Positions 15,443 through 24,194 are shown, counted from the stretch's first letter. The stretch is 64,000 nucleotides of DNA from CBDCNH01 sp965219015 (GCA_965219015.1 CBDCNH010000005.1:682001-746000); one strand, 5' to 3'. The notes: generated from the letters alone by a model not told the origin. Translations and numbers: made by a program.

Positions 15443-15758
15443 CACCACCGACGTGGATTACCTGTCCAGTCTTATTGTCGACTACAACTGAGCGTCCGGT
15501 ACTCGGGTTTACATAGCGAGTAGCGCCATTGCTCGGATTTATGTTGTTAGGTACGCGTACCCCCGGCCAGACGCCGCCACCTCGTCAATTTGACCTAAGT
15601 TCCAACCACGGCGTTTCATCTGCCCAGCCCACTTGGCCGCCGACTTTCCTTCTCCCAGCGTCACTGTTTTCGGCGACAGCTTCGAATTTCCGTGGATGAC
15701 GGCCTGCTCGATCGTCTCCGCGCCGCCAATGCCTGCCGTCTCTGCGGCAACGCTATTC
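15426..15758 (-). pseudogene. Toxin tail resembling colicin-E5-related RNases (cassette 2), frameshifted
   Basis: There is no start codon: the frame emerges behind the previous immunity gene and reads ETIEQAVIHGNSKLSPKTVT, KSAAKWAGQMKRRGWNLGQI and DE before going out of frame near 15563. The next frame continues VRVPNNINPSNGATRYVNPS, TGRSVVVDNKTGQVIHVGGD and GFKY to a TAA at 15426. The pattern RGW...I..A, ATRY.(N/H)P.TG.SVV.D..TG.VI.V is that of RHS/CdiA tails annotated as colicin E5-related. The module is an orphan and broken. Confidence 0.5.
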
Positions 15759-16115
15759 TACATAGCCGTTAAATTCCCACTTGCCGAACCGGCCAAGTTT
15801 CTCAGCCACTTCTTTCCAGTCAGCGCCTGAACTATCTGACGCCGCCCTGCGCAGATATTCCTCAATCTCGCTCGCATCGAACCGTTCGACGACGAGTTGA
15901 TGCGGGTCAGGATTTTCACCCCGCGCACGCTGTTGCTCAACCCACAAGTTGTTGCTAACAAGCAAGTCAATTGATTCTTCACCCTCGGCATTCTGAGGCC
16001 CAAACATCGCTTGGATCAACACGCAGTATGGTTTTCTTTCATCAATTAATGGCTTGCACAAGTCATACACGTCAGGGCTGTGCATTCTCTTTAATTCTGG
16101 TTGAACTGTGTTCAT
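15753..16115 (-). CDS. Imm8-family immunity protein (cassette 1)
   Basis: The 120-residue protein (ATG at 16115, overlapping the toxin stop as ATGA) reads VQPELKRMHSPDVYDLCKPL, YCVLIQAMFGPQNAEGEESI and DLLVSNNLWVEQQRARGENP, ending ADWKEVAEKLGRFGKWEFNG. The SPDVYDL, LIQAM.GP...EGEESID and W.E.AEKL.R.GKWEF signatures match immunity protein 8. It would bind and block the Ntox17-like toxin encoded just ahead. The gene looks intact. Confidence 0.75.
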   Translation of the reverse strand: MNTVQPELKRMHSPDVYDLCKPLIDERKPYCVLIQAMFGPQNAEGEESIDLLVSNNLWVEQQRARGENPDPHQLVVERFDASEIEEYLRRAASDSSGADWKEVAEKLGRFGKWEFNGYVE

Positions 16116-16369
16116 GGCACAATATCCAAATGTCCGTTGCCTTCCCATCTACCGGAGGGCCTTCCGCCTGGCCGCCCCCCGGAAGGCTCCGACCAGGCCT
16201 CAAGATTCGCTTGGACTCTACCCAGATTCGGCTTCATTGAGGGCGGTCGAAACTGCCGAAGGCCATCCGCACTTAACAGCGTCTTCCCATCGCTCGCAAC
16301 GGTGAAGCCCTTGCCGACCCATGCATCGCCTAAGCGGGCGGCATTCTGTGCATTAGGTTCAGGACCCAT
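16112..16369 (-). CDS. Ntox17-like toxin module (cassette 1)
   Basis: An 85-residue frame with its own ATG reads GPEPNAQNAARLGDAWVGKG, FTVASDGKTLLSADGLRQFR, PPSMKPNLGRVQANLEAWSE and ends GRWEGNGHLDIVP. The DGLRQFRPPS.KP.LG..QAN.E and G.GHLDI signatures are those of bacterial toxin 17, a predicted RNase of polymorphic systems. A stop lies just upstream of the ATG and an IS5 element follows at 16430, so the RHS carrier is gone. The toxin fold itself may be complete. Confidence 0.65.
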   Translation of the reverse strand: MGPEPNAQNAARLGDAWVGKGFTVASDGKTLLSADGLRQFRPPSMKPNLGRVQANLEAWSEPSGGRPGGRPSGRWEGNGHLDIVP

Positions 16370-16429
16370 TAACTACATTGCGACTGCAGGGACGCGTTGG
16401 TTCACTTGCGGCATCAAGGGGGTGCCGTC

Positions 16430-17205
16430 ATGACCGAGATGTTCCTGCTGTCCGAGGCCCAGATGGCGCGGATGTCGCCCTTTCTTTCCGCGCTCTCACG
16501 GGGTCCCGCGTGTGGATGACCGCCGGGTGATCAGCGGCATCGTGTTCGTGATCCGGAACGGTCTGCGCTGGCGCGACCTGCCGCCGGGCTACGGGCCGCA
16601 CAAGACGATCTACAACCGCTTCGTCCGCTGGAGCGGGACGGGCGTGTTCGGGCGCATCTTCGTCGAGCTTGCGAAGGTGGCGACACGGACGAGACCATGA
16701 TCGACGCGACCCACCTCAAGGCCCATCGGACTGCGGCCAGCCTGCTCAGAAGGGGGCTCTTCCCCGGTTCATCGGGCGAACGAAAGGCGGCTTGACCTCG
16801 AAGCTGCGCGCGGTTTGCGACAGCGAGGGAAGGCCGCGCGCCCTGTTTCCGACTGCAGGCCAGGGCAGCGATTTCATCGGGGCCAGGGCGCTCCTGTCGA
16901 CGCTGCCTCCGGCGAAGGCGCTGGTGGGGGACGGGGCTACGGTGCCGACCGGTTCCGCGACGCCCTTGCCGAGCGTGACATCGAGACCTGCATCCCGTCG
17001 AAATCGAACAGAAGGATCCAGATCCCCCACGACAGGATGCTCTACCGCAAGCGCCACAGGATCGAGAACATGTTCGGCAAGCTCAAAGACTGGCGCCGCG
17101 TCCACACCCGCTACGATCGCTGCGCCCACACCTCCATGTCCGCCATCGCCATCGCCATCGCCGCCATCGTCATATCCCGGAACTGATCAATGAGTCCTGA
17201 GGCTA
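16430..17205 (+). mobile_element. IS5-family (IS427-like) element, transposase with three frameshifts
   Basis: The ATG at 16430 gives MTEMFLLSEAQMARMSPFLS; shifted frames continue VISGIVFVIRNGLRWRDLPP, then MIDATHLKAHRTAASLLRRG and GRTKGGLTSKLRAVCDSEGR, then RKRHRIENMFGKLKDWRRVH to a stop at 17186. Breaks lie near 16515, 16680 and 16925. One could be the programmed shift known in this group, but three cannot. The right end GAGTCCTGAGGCTAG lies at 17191-17205. I could not identify the left end. The element is dead and abuts a broken host gene. Confidence 0.75.
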
Positions 17206-17664
17206 GCAGTCAGGCGGCCCCTCGAGGCGCTGGTGCGCGGCGGGTTGCCCGTGGCCGCGCCGGTGCTCCTGCAGCCGCAGGGGGGCGGCGGCGGTCCTCG
17301 GCGCCGTCGCGGGGGTGCCTTTGCCGCACCTGCCCCAGGGGCTCGTCGCGTCCGCCTGGGGTTGGGCCGCCGTCGCCTGGGCGGCCTTCGGCCGGCCCCG
17401 GCGCGCGGCGCTCGCCGAGGCGGCGGCGCTCGGGCTCGCCTTCGCGCTCTACTTCACGTGCCTGCACGCGCCGCGCCACCTTGCGGCGCTGGCGCGCGAT
17501 CCCGCTCGCGCTGTCGCTGCCGGTGACGGGCCTCACGCTCCTCCTCGGCGCGGCGCTCTGGCCGCTCTGCGCCGGCCCGCCGCCCGAGCGGCTTTTGCGC
17601 TTCGCGCTGCAGGGCCTCGCCGCGCTGACGCTGCCGCACATGATCCTCGACGCGATCGCCGCGC
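17206..17664 (+). pseudogene. Brp/Blh-type beta-carotene 15,15'-dioxygenase, 3' fragment with two frameshifts
   Basis: Directly after the IS5 end three frames in turn encode VRGGLPVAAPVLLQPQ, then LPHLPQGLVASAWGWAAVAW and ALGLAFALYFTCLHAPRHLA, then LALSLPVTGLTLLLGAALWP and LLRFALQGLAALTLPHMILD. The YF..LH.PRH histidine motif and the terminal LTLPHM motif with membrane helices are those of Brp/Blh enzymes, which cleave beta-carotene to retinal for rhodopsins. Shifts lie near 17285 and 17500. The 5' half is missing. The 3' end meets the convergent serS stop. Confidence 0.65.
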
Positions 17665-17665
17665 G

Positions 17666-18955
17666 CTACGCCAGCGCGCCCTCCGCCGTCAGCCGCCCCG
17701 CGCCGCCGAGCCAGGGGCCGAGCGCGGGCGGCAGCGTCACCGAGCCGTCCGCCTCCTGGCCGTTCTCCAGCACCGCGATCAGCGTGCGCCCCACGGCGAG
17801 GCCGGAGCCGTTGAGCGTGTGGACGAACCGAGGGCGGCCCCCGTCGGTCCGGACGCGGGCGTTCATCCGGCGCGCCTGGAACGCGCCGCAGGTCGAGACC
17901 GAGGAGATCTCGCGGTAGGCGTCCTGGCCCGGCAGCCAGACCTCGATGTCGTGCGTGGCCTCCGCGCCGAACCCCATGTCGCCCGTCGACAGGATCACCG
18001 TGCGGTAGGGCAGGCCCAGCCGCTCGAGCACCGCCTCGGCGCAGCGCGTCATCCGCGCGTGCTCGACGAGGCTGTCCTCGGGTGCCGTGACCGACACCAT
18101 CTCGACCTTCTCGAACTGGTGCTGGCGCAGCATCCCCGCGGTGTCGCGCCCCGCCGAGCCCGCCTCGGAGCGGAAGCAGAGCGTGTGCGCGGTCATGCGG
18201 AGCGGCAGCGCGGCGGGCTCAAGCACCGCACCCGCGACGGTGTTGGTCAGCGTCACCTCCGAGGTCGGGATCAGCCAGCGCCCGTCGGTGGTGCGGTAGC
18301 TGTCCTCGGCGAACTTCGGGAGCTGCCCGGTGCCGAGCATCGCCGCGTCCTGCACCAGCACGGGCGTGCTCATCTCCGTGAGCCCGTGCTCGGTGGTGTG
18401 GAGGTCGAGCATGAACTGCGCGAGCCCGCGGTGGAGGCGCGCGACGGCGCCGCGGAGCACGACGAAGCGCGCGCCCGCGAGCTTCGCCGCCGTCTCGAAG
18501 TCCATGCCGCCCCGGACGGCGGCGAGCGCGTAGTGCTCGAGCGGCGGGAAGGGAAACGCGCGCGGGCTGCCCCAGCGGCGGATCTCGACGTTGGCGTCGG
18601 CGTCGGCGCCGTCCGGCACGAGGCCGAGCGGCAGGTTCGGGATGCCGAGGAGGAGGTCGCGCAGGCCCGCGTCCGCGGCGGCGGCCTCGGCCTCGAGCGC
18701 CGCGATGGCGTCGCGCCCGGCGGCGGCTTCGGCGCGCAGGCGCTCGAACCCCGCGGCGTCGCCCGCGGCGCGGGCGGCGCCGGCGGCGCGGGCGGCCTCC
18801 TTCGCGGCGGCCTGCGCCGTCTCGGCGGCATGGATCGCCTCGCGGCGGCGGGCGTCATGCGCCAATGCGACGCCCGACATCGGTGCCAGGCCCCGGCGCG
18901 CCAGCCCGGCGTCGAAGAGGGCGGGATCGTCACGGATGGCGCGGATGTCGTGCAT
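17666..18955 (-). CDS. serS: Seryl-tRNA synthetase
   Basis: The 429-residue enzyme charges tRNA-Ser in the cytoplasm. It starts HDIRAIRDDPALFDAGLARR, has the long N-terminal coiled coil (Ala/Glu-rich, residues ~30-100) and the class II core: PTSEVTLTN (motif 1 region), CFRSEAGSAGRDTAGMLRQH (motif 2) and LNGSGLAVGRTLIAVLENGQ (motif 3). The ATG at 18955 fits the family N-terminus although the frame is open upstream. It is divergent from yajC-secD-secF, an arrangement common in Rhodobacterales. Confidence 0.95.
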   Translation of the reverse strand: MHDIRAIRDDPALFDAGLARRGLAPMSGVALAHDARRREAIHAAETAQAAAKEAARAAGAARAAGDAAGFERLRAEAAAGRDAIAALEAEAAAADAGLRDLLLGIPNLPLGLVPDGADADANVEIRRWGSPRAFPFPPLEHYALAAVRGGMDFETAAKLAGARFVVLRGAVARLHRGLAQFMLDLHTTEHGLTEMSTPVLVQDAAMLGTGQLPKFAEDSYRTTDGRWLIPTSEVTLTNTVAGAVLEPAALPLRMTAHTLCFRSEAGSAGRDTAGMLRQHQFEKVEMVSVTAPEDSLVEHARMTRCAEAVLERLGLPYRTVILSTGDMGFGAEATHDIEVWLPGQDAYREISSVSTCGAFQARRMNARVRTDGGRPRFVHTLNGSGLAVGRTLIAVLENGQEADGSVTLPPALGPWLGGAGRLTAEGALA

Positions 18956-19141
18956 GGCTGGTCCTTCGAGCGCGGCGGTTGAACCCCGCCGGACGGCTCC
19001 CATATGCCGGATCGACGCCGGCACGCAAACCCTGTCGGGCGGTCGCCTTGCCATCCCGAGGGGCCGCGGATAGGGTTCGCGCCAATCCGACGGGAGGCCC
19101 GCCGCGCCGCCGCCCGCGAAACCCCGAAGGACGCTCCCTGC

Positions 19142-19474
19142 ATGTTCGTGACTGCCGCCTACGCCCAGACGGTCGGTGCCGCCCCCGGCGGGGCGGCCGC
19201 GCTCCTGACCAACGTCGCGCCGCTGATCCTCATCTTCGGCATCATGTACTTCCTCCTGATCCGCCCGCAGCAGAAGAAGCTGAAGGACCACAAGGCGATG
19301 GTCGCGGCGGTCCGGCGCGGCGACCAGGTGGTCACGCAGGGCGGCATCATCGGCAAGGTCTCGAAGGTCAAGGAGGACGGCGAGCTCGAGGTCGAGGTCG
19401 CCGAGGGCGTGCGCGTGCGCGTGATCAAGGGCACCATCGCGTCGGTCATCAGCAAGACCGAACCCGCGTCCTGA
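19142..19474 (+). CDS. yajC: Preprotein translocase accessory subunit YajC
   Basis: The 110-residue protein has one membrane helix (VAPLILIFGIMYFLLIRPQQ) followed by the conserved cytoplasmic YajC domain (KLKDHKAMVAAVRRGDQVVT, GGIIGKVSKV). It joins SecDF at the Sec translocon. The start ATG follows a short untranslated stretch after a divergent promoter region shared with serS, and secD begins ten bases after its stop. Confidence 0.93.
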   Translation: MFVTAAYAQTVGAAPGGAAALLTNVAPLILIFGIMYFLLIRPQQKKLKDHKAMVAAVRRGDQVVTQGGIIGKVSKVKEDGELEVEVAEGVRVRVIKGTIASVISKTEPAS

Positions 19475-19484
19475 GGGCGGTCCG

Positions 19485-21146
19485 ATGCTGACGTTCTCCC
19501 TCTGGAAGCGCATTCTCGTCTGGGGGCTCGTGCTCGCGGGCGTGCTCCTCGCCGCGCCGAACCTGTTCTATTCCCGCGTCGAGCAGCACAACGACGCCGC
19601 GCTCGCGATCGGCACGGCGGGGATCGGCACGCCAGAGGAGGACGCGGCGCGGGCCGGCTGGCCGGACTGGCTGCCGTCGGGCATCGTCAACCTCGGGCTC
19701 GACCTCCGGGGCGGGGCGCAGCTTCTGGCCGAGGTGCAGGTGGCCGACGTCTACGCCGCGCGGATCGACGCGCTCTGGCCCGACGTGCGCGACCGGCTGC
19801 GCGACGCCCGCGCCGAGGTCGGCAACATCCGCCGCCAGCCGGGGCCGCCGGGCCAGCTCCGCGTCGAGATCGGCGAGGCGTCGGGCATGGCGCGCGCCAT
19901 CGAGATCGTGCGCGGCCTCGCGCGCCCGGTGGCCTCGCTCACCGGCGTCGGCCAGACCGACTTCGCGGTGACGGGGCAGGGCACCGTCCTCACCGTCGGT
20001 CTCTCGGACGCCGAGCGCGCCGCGACCGACGACCGCACGATCCAGCAGTCGCTCGAGATCATCCGCCGCCGCGTCGACGCCTCGGGCACCCGCGAGCCGA
20101 CGATCCAGCGCGAGGGCGACGACCGCATCCTGATCCAGGTGCCGGGCATCGGCAGCGCGGACGAGCTGAAGGCGCTCATCGGCACCACGGCGCAGCTCAC
20201 CTTCCACGCCGTCGTGAACCGCGGCACGCAAAAGGTGGAGCCGGGGTCGGGCGAGGTGGTCTACCCGGCGCAGGACGAGGCGGGCGTGTACTACACGCTC
20301 GACCGCTCCTCGGTCGTGAGCGGCGAGGATCTCGTCGACGCGCAGCCCTCGTTCGACCAGAACGGCCGCCCCGCGGTCAGCTTCCGCTTCAACGCGAGCG
20401 GGGGGCGGCGCTTCGGCGACTTCACCGCCGCCAACATCGGCGCCCCCTTCGCGATCGTGCTCGACGAAAAGGTGATCTCCGCTCCGGTGATCCAGACCCA
20501 CATCGCGGGCGGTTCGGGCATCATCACCGGCAACTTCACCGTCGAGAGCGCGACCGACCTCGCGATCCTCCTCCGCGCCGGCGCGCTGCCCGCGAAGATG
20601 ACCTTCCTCGAGGAACGCACCATCGGCCCCGAGCTCGGGGCCGACAGCATCGAGGCGGGCCGCGTCGCGAGCCTCGTCGGCTTCGTCGCGGTCGTGGTGC
20701 TGATGATCGCCACCTACGGCTGGTTCGGCGTCGTGGCCTCGGTGGCGCTCGTGCTCAACGTGGCGATGATCTTCGGCGCGCTGTCGCTCCTCGGCGCGAC
20801 GCTGACGCTGCCGGGCATCGCCGGCATCGTGCTCACCATCGGCACCGCGGTCGACGCCAACGTGCTCGTGTTCGAGCGCATCCGCGAGGAGCTGAAGACC
20901 GCGCGCGGCCCCGCCCGCGCCATCGAGCTCGGCTACGAGCGCGCGCTCTCGGCGATCATCGACGCCAACATCACCACGTTCATCACCGGCGTGATCCTGT
21001 TCTTCCTCGGCTCGGGGCCGGTGCAGGGCTTCGCGGTGACGCTGGTGATCGGCCTTGCCACCTCGGTCTTCACCGCGATCTGGGTCACGCGGCTCATCAT
21101 CGTGATGTGGTTCGAGCGCGCGCGCCCCCGCGCCATCACCGTCTGA
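19485..21146 (+). CDS. secD: Protein translocase subunit SecD
   Basis: This 553-residue inner-membrane protein uses the proton gradient to help pull exported proteins through SecYEG. It has an N-terminal helix, the NLGLDLRGGAQL motif near residue 65, the large periplasmic domain (HAVVNRGTQK, GGRRFGDFT) and a C-terminal bundle of five helices beginning LRAGALPAKMTFLEERTIGP with DANVLVFERIREE in the conserved loop. It lies in an operon with yajC and secF, 12 bases before secF. Confidence 0.95.
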   Translation: MLTFSLWKRILVWGLVLAGVLLAAPNLFYSRVEQHNDAALAIGTAGIGTPEEDAARAGWPDWLPSGIVNLGLDLRGGAQLLAEVQVADVYAARIDALWPDVRDRLRDARAEVGNIRRQPGPPGQLRVEIGEASGMARAIEIVRGLARPVASLTGVGQTDFAVTGQGTVLTVGLSDAERAATDDRTIQQSLEIIRRRVDASGTREPTIQREGDDRILIQVPGIGSADELKALIGTTAQLTFHAVVNRGTQKVEPGSGEVVYPAQDEAGVYYTLDRSSVVSGEDLVDAQPSFDQNGRPAVSFRFNASGGRRFGDFTAANIGAPFAIVLDEKVISAPVIQTHIAGGSGIITGNFTVESATDLAILLRAGALPAKMTFLEERTIGPELGADSIEAGRVASLVGFVAVVVLMIATYGWFGVVASVALVLNVAMIFGALSLLGATLTLPGIAGIVLTIGTAVDANVLVFERIREELKTARGPARAIELGYERALSAIIDANITTFITGVILFFLGSGPVQGFAVTLVIGLATSVFTAIWVTRLIIVMWFERARPRAITV

Positions 21147-21158
21147 CCGGAGCCCCCG

Positions 21159-22127
21159 ATGCGCCTCAAGCTCGTGCCCGACCAAACCGCCTGGGACTTC
21201 TTCCGGTTCTCGAAGATCACCTTCGGGGTCTCGTCGGCGCTGGTCGTCGCCTCCATCGTGGCGTTCTTCGCAGTGGGGCTCAACTTCGGCATCGACTTCC
21301 GCGGCGGCACCTCGCTCAGGACCGACAGCACGACGGCGGTCGACGTGGGCGCCTACCGGGGCGCGATCACCCCGCTCGGGCTCGGCGACGTGACGGTGAC
21401 GGAGGTGTTCGACCCCGGCTTCCGCGCCGACCAGCACGTCTCGATGATCCGCATCCAGGCGCAGGAGGGCCAGGAGAGCGTCACCCCCGAGACGGTCGGC
21501 CGGGTGGAGGCGGCGCTGACGTCGGTCGATCCGTCGATCACCTTCACCTCGGTCGAATCCGTCGGCCCCAAGGTCTCGGGCGAGCTCGTCCGCACCGCCG
21601 TCATCGCGGTGCTCCTCGCCTGCGTCGCGATCATGGTCTACGTCTGGCTGCGCTTCGAGTGGCAGTTCGCCATCGGCGCGTTCATCTCGCTCGTCCATGA
21701 CGTGTTCCTGACGATCGGGCTCTTCGTGCTCTTCCAGATCCGCTTCGACCTCTCGACCATCGCGGCGCTCCTCACCATCGTCGGCTATTCGATCAACGAC
21801 ACCGTGGTGGTGTTCGACCGCGAGCGCGAGAACCTCATCAAGTACAAGACGAAGCCCTTGAAGGACGTGCTCAACCTCTCGATCAACGAGACCATGAGCC
21901 GGACGGTGATGACCTCCGGCACCACGCTCATCGCGCTCATCGCGCTCATCGCGCTCGGCGGCGACGTGATCCGGGGCTTCGTGTTCGCGATGACCTGGGG
22001 CATCCTTGTCGGCACCTATTCGTCGGTCTACGTGGCGTCGAACTACGTGCTCTACCTCGGCGTCAAGCGCGACTGGACCAAGCCCTCGGGCGAGGCCGGC
22101 ACGCGGTTCGCCAAGGCCGAGCGCTGA
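21159..22127 (+). CDS. secF: Protein translocase subunit SecF
   Basis: The 322-residue partner of SecD shows an N-terminal helix, NFGIDFRGGTSL near residue 45, a small periplasmic domain and the conserved membrane core (SIVHDV-like LVHDVFLTIG, YSINDTVVVFDRERENL). It ends in a charged tail. Length and motifs are normal, and it is followed by a small Mth938-type gene as in many alphaproteobacteria. Confidence 0.95.
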   Translation: MRLKLVPDQTAWDFFRFSKITFGVSSALVVASIVAFFAVGLNFGIDFRGGTSLRTDSTTAVDVGAYRGAITPLGLGDVTVTEVFDPGFRADQHVSMIRIQAQEGQESVTPETVGRVEAALTSVDPSITFTSVESVGPKVSGELVRTAVIAVLLACVAIMVYVWLRFEWQFAIGAFISLVHDVFLTIGLFVLFQIRFDLSTIAALLTIVGYSINDTVVVFDRERENLIKYKTKPLKDVLNLSINETMSRTVMTSGTTLIALIALIALGGDVIRGFVFAMTWGILVGTYSSVYVASNYVLYLGVKRDWTKPSGEAGTRFAKAER

Positions 22128-22152
22128 GGCCGGCGGCCGGGGGAGGGATGCG

Positions 22153-22509
22153 ATGAAGCTCAACGAGGTCCGCTTCCCGGACGTGGACCCGATCGACGGC
22201 TACGGGCCGGGGTTCTTCCGCGTCGGCGGCAAGGTTCTGCAGGGCTCGGTGCTGGTTCGCCCGGAGACCGGCGCGGCGGTCTGGGGCGGCCTCGACGACG
22301 TGGCTCCGCTCCTGGCGCTGCGCGGCGACGTCGATGTCCTCATCGTCGGCACCGGCCCCGAGATCGCGCATCTGCCGCCCGCGCTGCAGCGGGCGCTCGA
22401 CGACGCCGGCATCGGCGCCGAGGTGATGGCGAGCCCCACCGCCGCGCGCACCTACAACGTGCTCCTCTCCGAGGGCCGCAGGATCGCCGCGGCGCTCCTG
22501 CCGGTGTGA
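22153..22509 (+). CDS. Mth938-like domain protein (NDUFAF3-like)
   Basis: The 118-residue protein fits the DUF498/Mth938 fold: GPGFFRVGGKVLQGSVLVRP, a central VDVLIVGTGPEIAHLPPALQ and ASPTAARTYNVLLSEGRRIA. Its mitochondrial relatives help assemble complex I; the bacterial role is not established. It lies between secF and ccmA, and ccmA starts inside its stop codon region. Confidence 0.85.
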   Translation: MKLNEVRFPDVDPIDGYGPGFFRVGGKVLQGSVLVRPETGAAVWGGLDDVAPLLALRGDVDVLIVGTGPEIAHLPPALQRALDDAGIGAEVMASPTAARTYNVLLSEGRRIAAALLPV

Positions 22510-23129
22510 CGGCGCTCCTCCGGCTCGAGGGCGTCGCCTGCGCGCGGGGCGGGGCGGCGGTGCTGGCGGGCGTGTCGCTGGCGCTCGGGGCGGGGGAGAT
22601 GCTGGTCCTGCGCGGCCCGAACGGCGCCGGCAAGACGACGCTTCTCAGGACCGTCGCCGGGCTGCAGCCGCCGCTTGCGGGGACCATCGAGACCGAGCCC
22701 GACAGCCTCGCCTACGCCGCCCATGCCGACGGGCTGAAGGGCGCGCTCACGGTGGCGGAGAACCTCGCGTTCTGGGCGCGGATCTTCGGCGCGCCCGGCA
22801 TCGGCCCGGCGCTGACCGCGTACGAGCTCGACGGGCTCGCCGACCGCCCCGCGCAGAACCTCTCCGCCGGCCAGAAGCGCCGCCTCGGGCTCGCGCGGCT
22901 CCTCGTCGCCGCGCGCCCCGTCTGGCTTCTCGACGAGCCCACGGTCTCGCTCGACGCCGCCGCTCTCGGCCTCTTCGCCGCGGCGCTGCGCGCGCATCTC
23001 GGCTCCGGCGGCGCCGCGCTCGTCGCGACCCACGCCGACCTCGGGATCGAGGCCCCCGTGCTCGATGTGACGCCCTACCGCGCCCGGCCCGAAGCGCATG
23101 CCGACGCCTTCGCCGAGGCCGTCGAGTGA
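22506..23129 (+). CDS. ccmA: Haem exporter ATP-binding protein CcmA
   Basis: The 207-residue ABC ATPase begins with a GTG at 22506, overlapping the preceding stop. Walker A is GPNGAGKTTL, the signature NLSAGQKRRLGLARL and Walker B PVWLLDEPTVSLD. With CcmB it energises release of holo-CcmE during c-type cytochrome maturation. ATP drives the complex at the inner membrane. The gene is separated from ccmB by an unusual repeat-bearing gap. Confidence 0.93.
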   Translation: MTALLRLEGVACARGGAAVLAGVSLALGAGEMLVLRGPNGAGKTTLLRTVAGLQPPLAGTIETEPDSLAYAAHADGLKGALTVAENLAFWARIFGAPGIGPALTAYELDGLADRPAQNLSAGQKRRLGLARLLVAARPVWLLDEPTVSLDAAALGLFAAALRAHLGSGGAALVATHADLGIEAPVLDVTPYRARPEAHADAFAEAVE

Positions 23130-23493
23130 CCGCGCCCGCACCGGCCCCGGCACGCCGCCCGCCCGCGCCGCCCGTTCGGCCCGCCCGCTGGCCCCGCGCC
23201 GCCCTCCGGCGCGCTCGCGGCGGCGGCGTGACCGCGCCGTCGCCAGCACGGCTCCGCGGCGCGCCGACGATCGCGCGAACCGCGGCGGCGCTCGTCGCGG
23301 TGCAGGCGGCACCTCGGGCCGGCCGCGGCCGCGCGCGAGACTGCGCCCCTACGCGGCCCCGCGCCGCCCCCCGGCGCGCACGTGGCGGCGGCGTGACCGC
23401 GCCGTCGCCAGCGCGGCTCCGCGGCAAGGGGCTGTCGCGCGGCGCAGCGCGGCGGGCGCGGCACGGTTCGGTCCGGGCCGGCGGTCGCGCGCG
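23130..23493 (+). repeat. Gap between ccmA and ccmB with a duplicated ~69-bp segment
   Basis: This 364-base stretch has no plausible gene of its own. A segment beginning CCCCGCGCCGCCCTCCGGCG at about 23192 recurs at about 23358 with only a few differences, including the shared core GCGTGACCGCGCCGTCGCCA. In most relatives ccmA and ccmB are adjacent. The frame of ccmB is open through the whole gap, so a long N-terminal extension is formally possible but its Arg/Pro/Ala composition argues against it. Confidence 0.7.
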
Positions 23494-24150
23494 ATGACCG
23501 CGCTCCTCCTGCGCGACCTCGCGCTCGGGGTGCGCGCGGGGGGCGGCTTCGGGCTCGGGCTCGCGTTCTTCCTCATCCTCGCCGTGCTGGTGCCGCTCGG
23601 CGTCGGGCCGGAGCCCGCGCTTCTCGGCCGCATCGCGCCCGGCATCCTCTGGGTCGGCGCGCTCCTCGCCTGCCTCCTCTCGCTCGACCGGATCTTCGCG
23701 CTCGACCGCGAGGACGGCTCGCTCGACCTCCTCGCCACCGCCCCGGTGCCGCTCGAGGCGGTCTGCGCGATCAAGGCGCTCGCGCATTGGGTGCTCACCG
23801 GCCTGCCGCTCGCGCTCGCCGCCCCGGTGATGGCGCTGCTGCTCAACCTGCCGCCCGCGGCCTGGCCCTGGCTCGTGGCCTCGCTCGTCTCGGGCACGCC
23901 GGCGCTCTCGGTCATCGGCACGTTCGGCGCAGCCCTCACGGTGGGGCTGAAGCGCGGCGGGCTCCTCCTGTCGCTCCTGGTGCTGCCGCTCTACATGCCG
24001 ACGCTGGTGTTCGGCGCCGAGACCGTGCGCCGCGCCGCGACGGGCCTCGCCCCCGGCACGCCGTTCCTCCTCCTCGCGGGCATCACGCTCGCGTCGGCCG
24101 CACTCCTGCCGTTCGCCGCCGCCGCCGCCCTCCGCGTCAACTTGCGCTGA
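23494..24150 (+). CDS. ccmB: Haem exporter membrane protein CcmB
   Basis: The 218-residue protein has six hydrophobic helices (FGLGLAFFLILAVLVPLGVG, GILWVGALLACLLSLDRIFA and others) and the family motif DREDGSLDLLATAPVPLEAV. It is the membrane partner of CcmA. I chose the ATG at 23494 because it gives the normal length of about 220 residues. Confidence 0.92.
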   Translation: MTALLLRDLALGVRAGGGFGLGLAFFLILAVLVPLGVGPEPALLGRIAPGILWVGALLACLLSLDRIFALDREDGSLDLLATAPVPLEAVCAIKALAHWVLTGLPLALAAPVMALLLNLPPAAWPWLVASLVSGTPALSVIGTFGAALTVGLKRGGLLLSLLVLPLYMPTLVFGAETVRRAATGLAPGTPFLLLAGITLASAALLPFAAAAALRVNLR

Positions 24151-24194
24151 GCCGGACCTTGGCGCGGGAGGCGCGGGTGCTTAGAGTCCCGGCC

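Noticed and set aside
16430..17186. IS5 transposase made active by programmed frameshifting.
   Set aside because: At least three separate shifts are needed, more than any known programmed mechanism in this group.
19449..22163. 904-codon minus-strand frame opposite secD and secF.
   Set aside because: It is the antisense of two clearly identified genes and consists of Arg/Asp/His/Glu-rich low-complexity sequence typical of such shadows.
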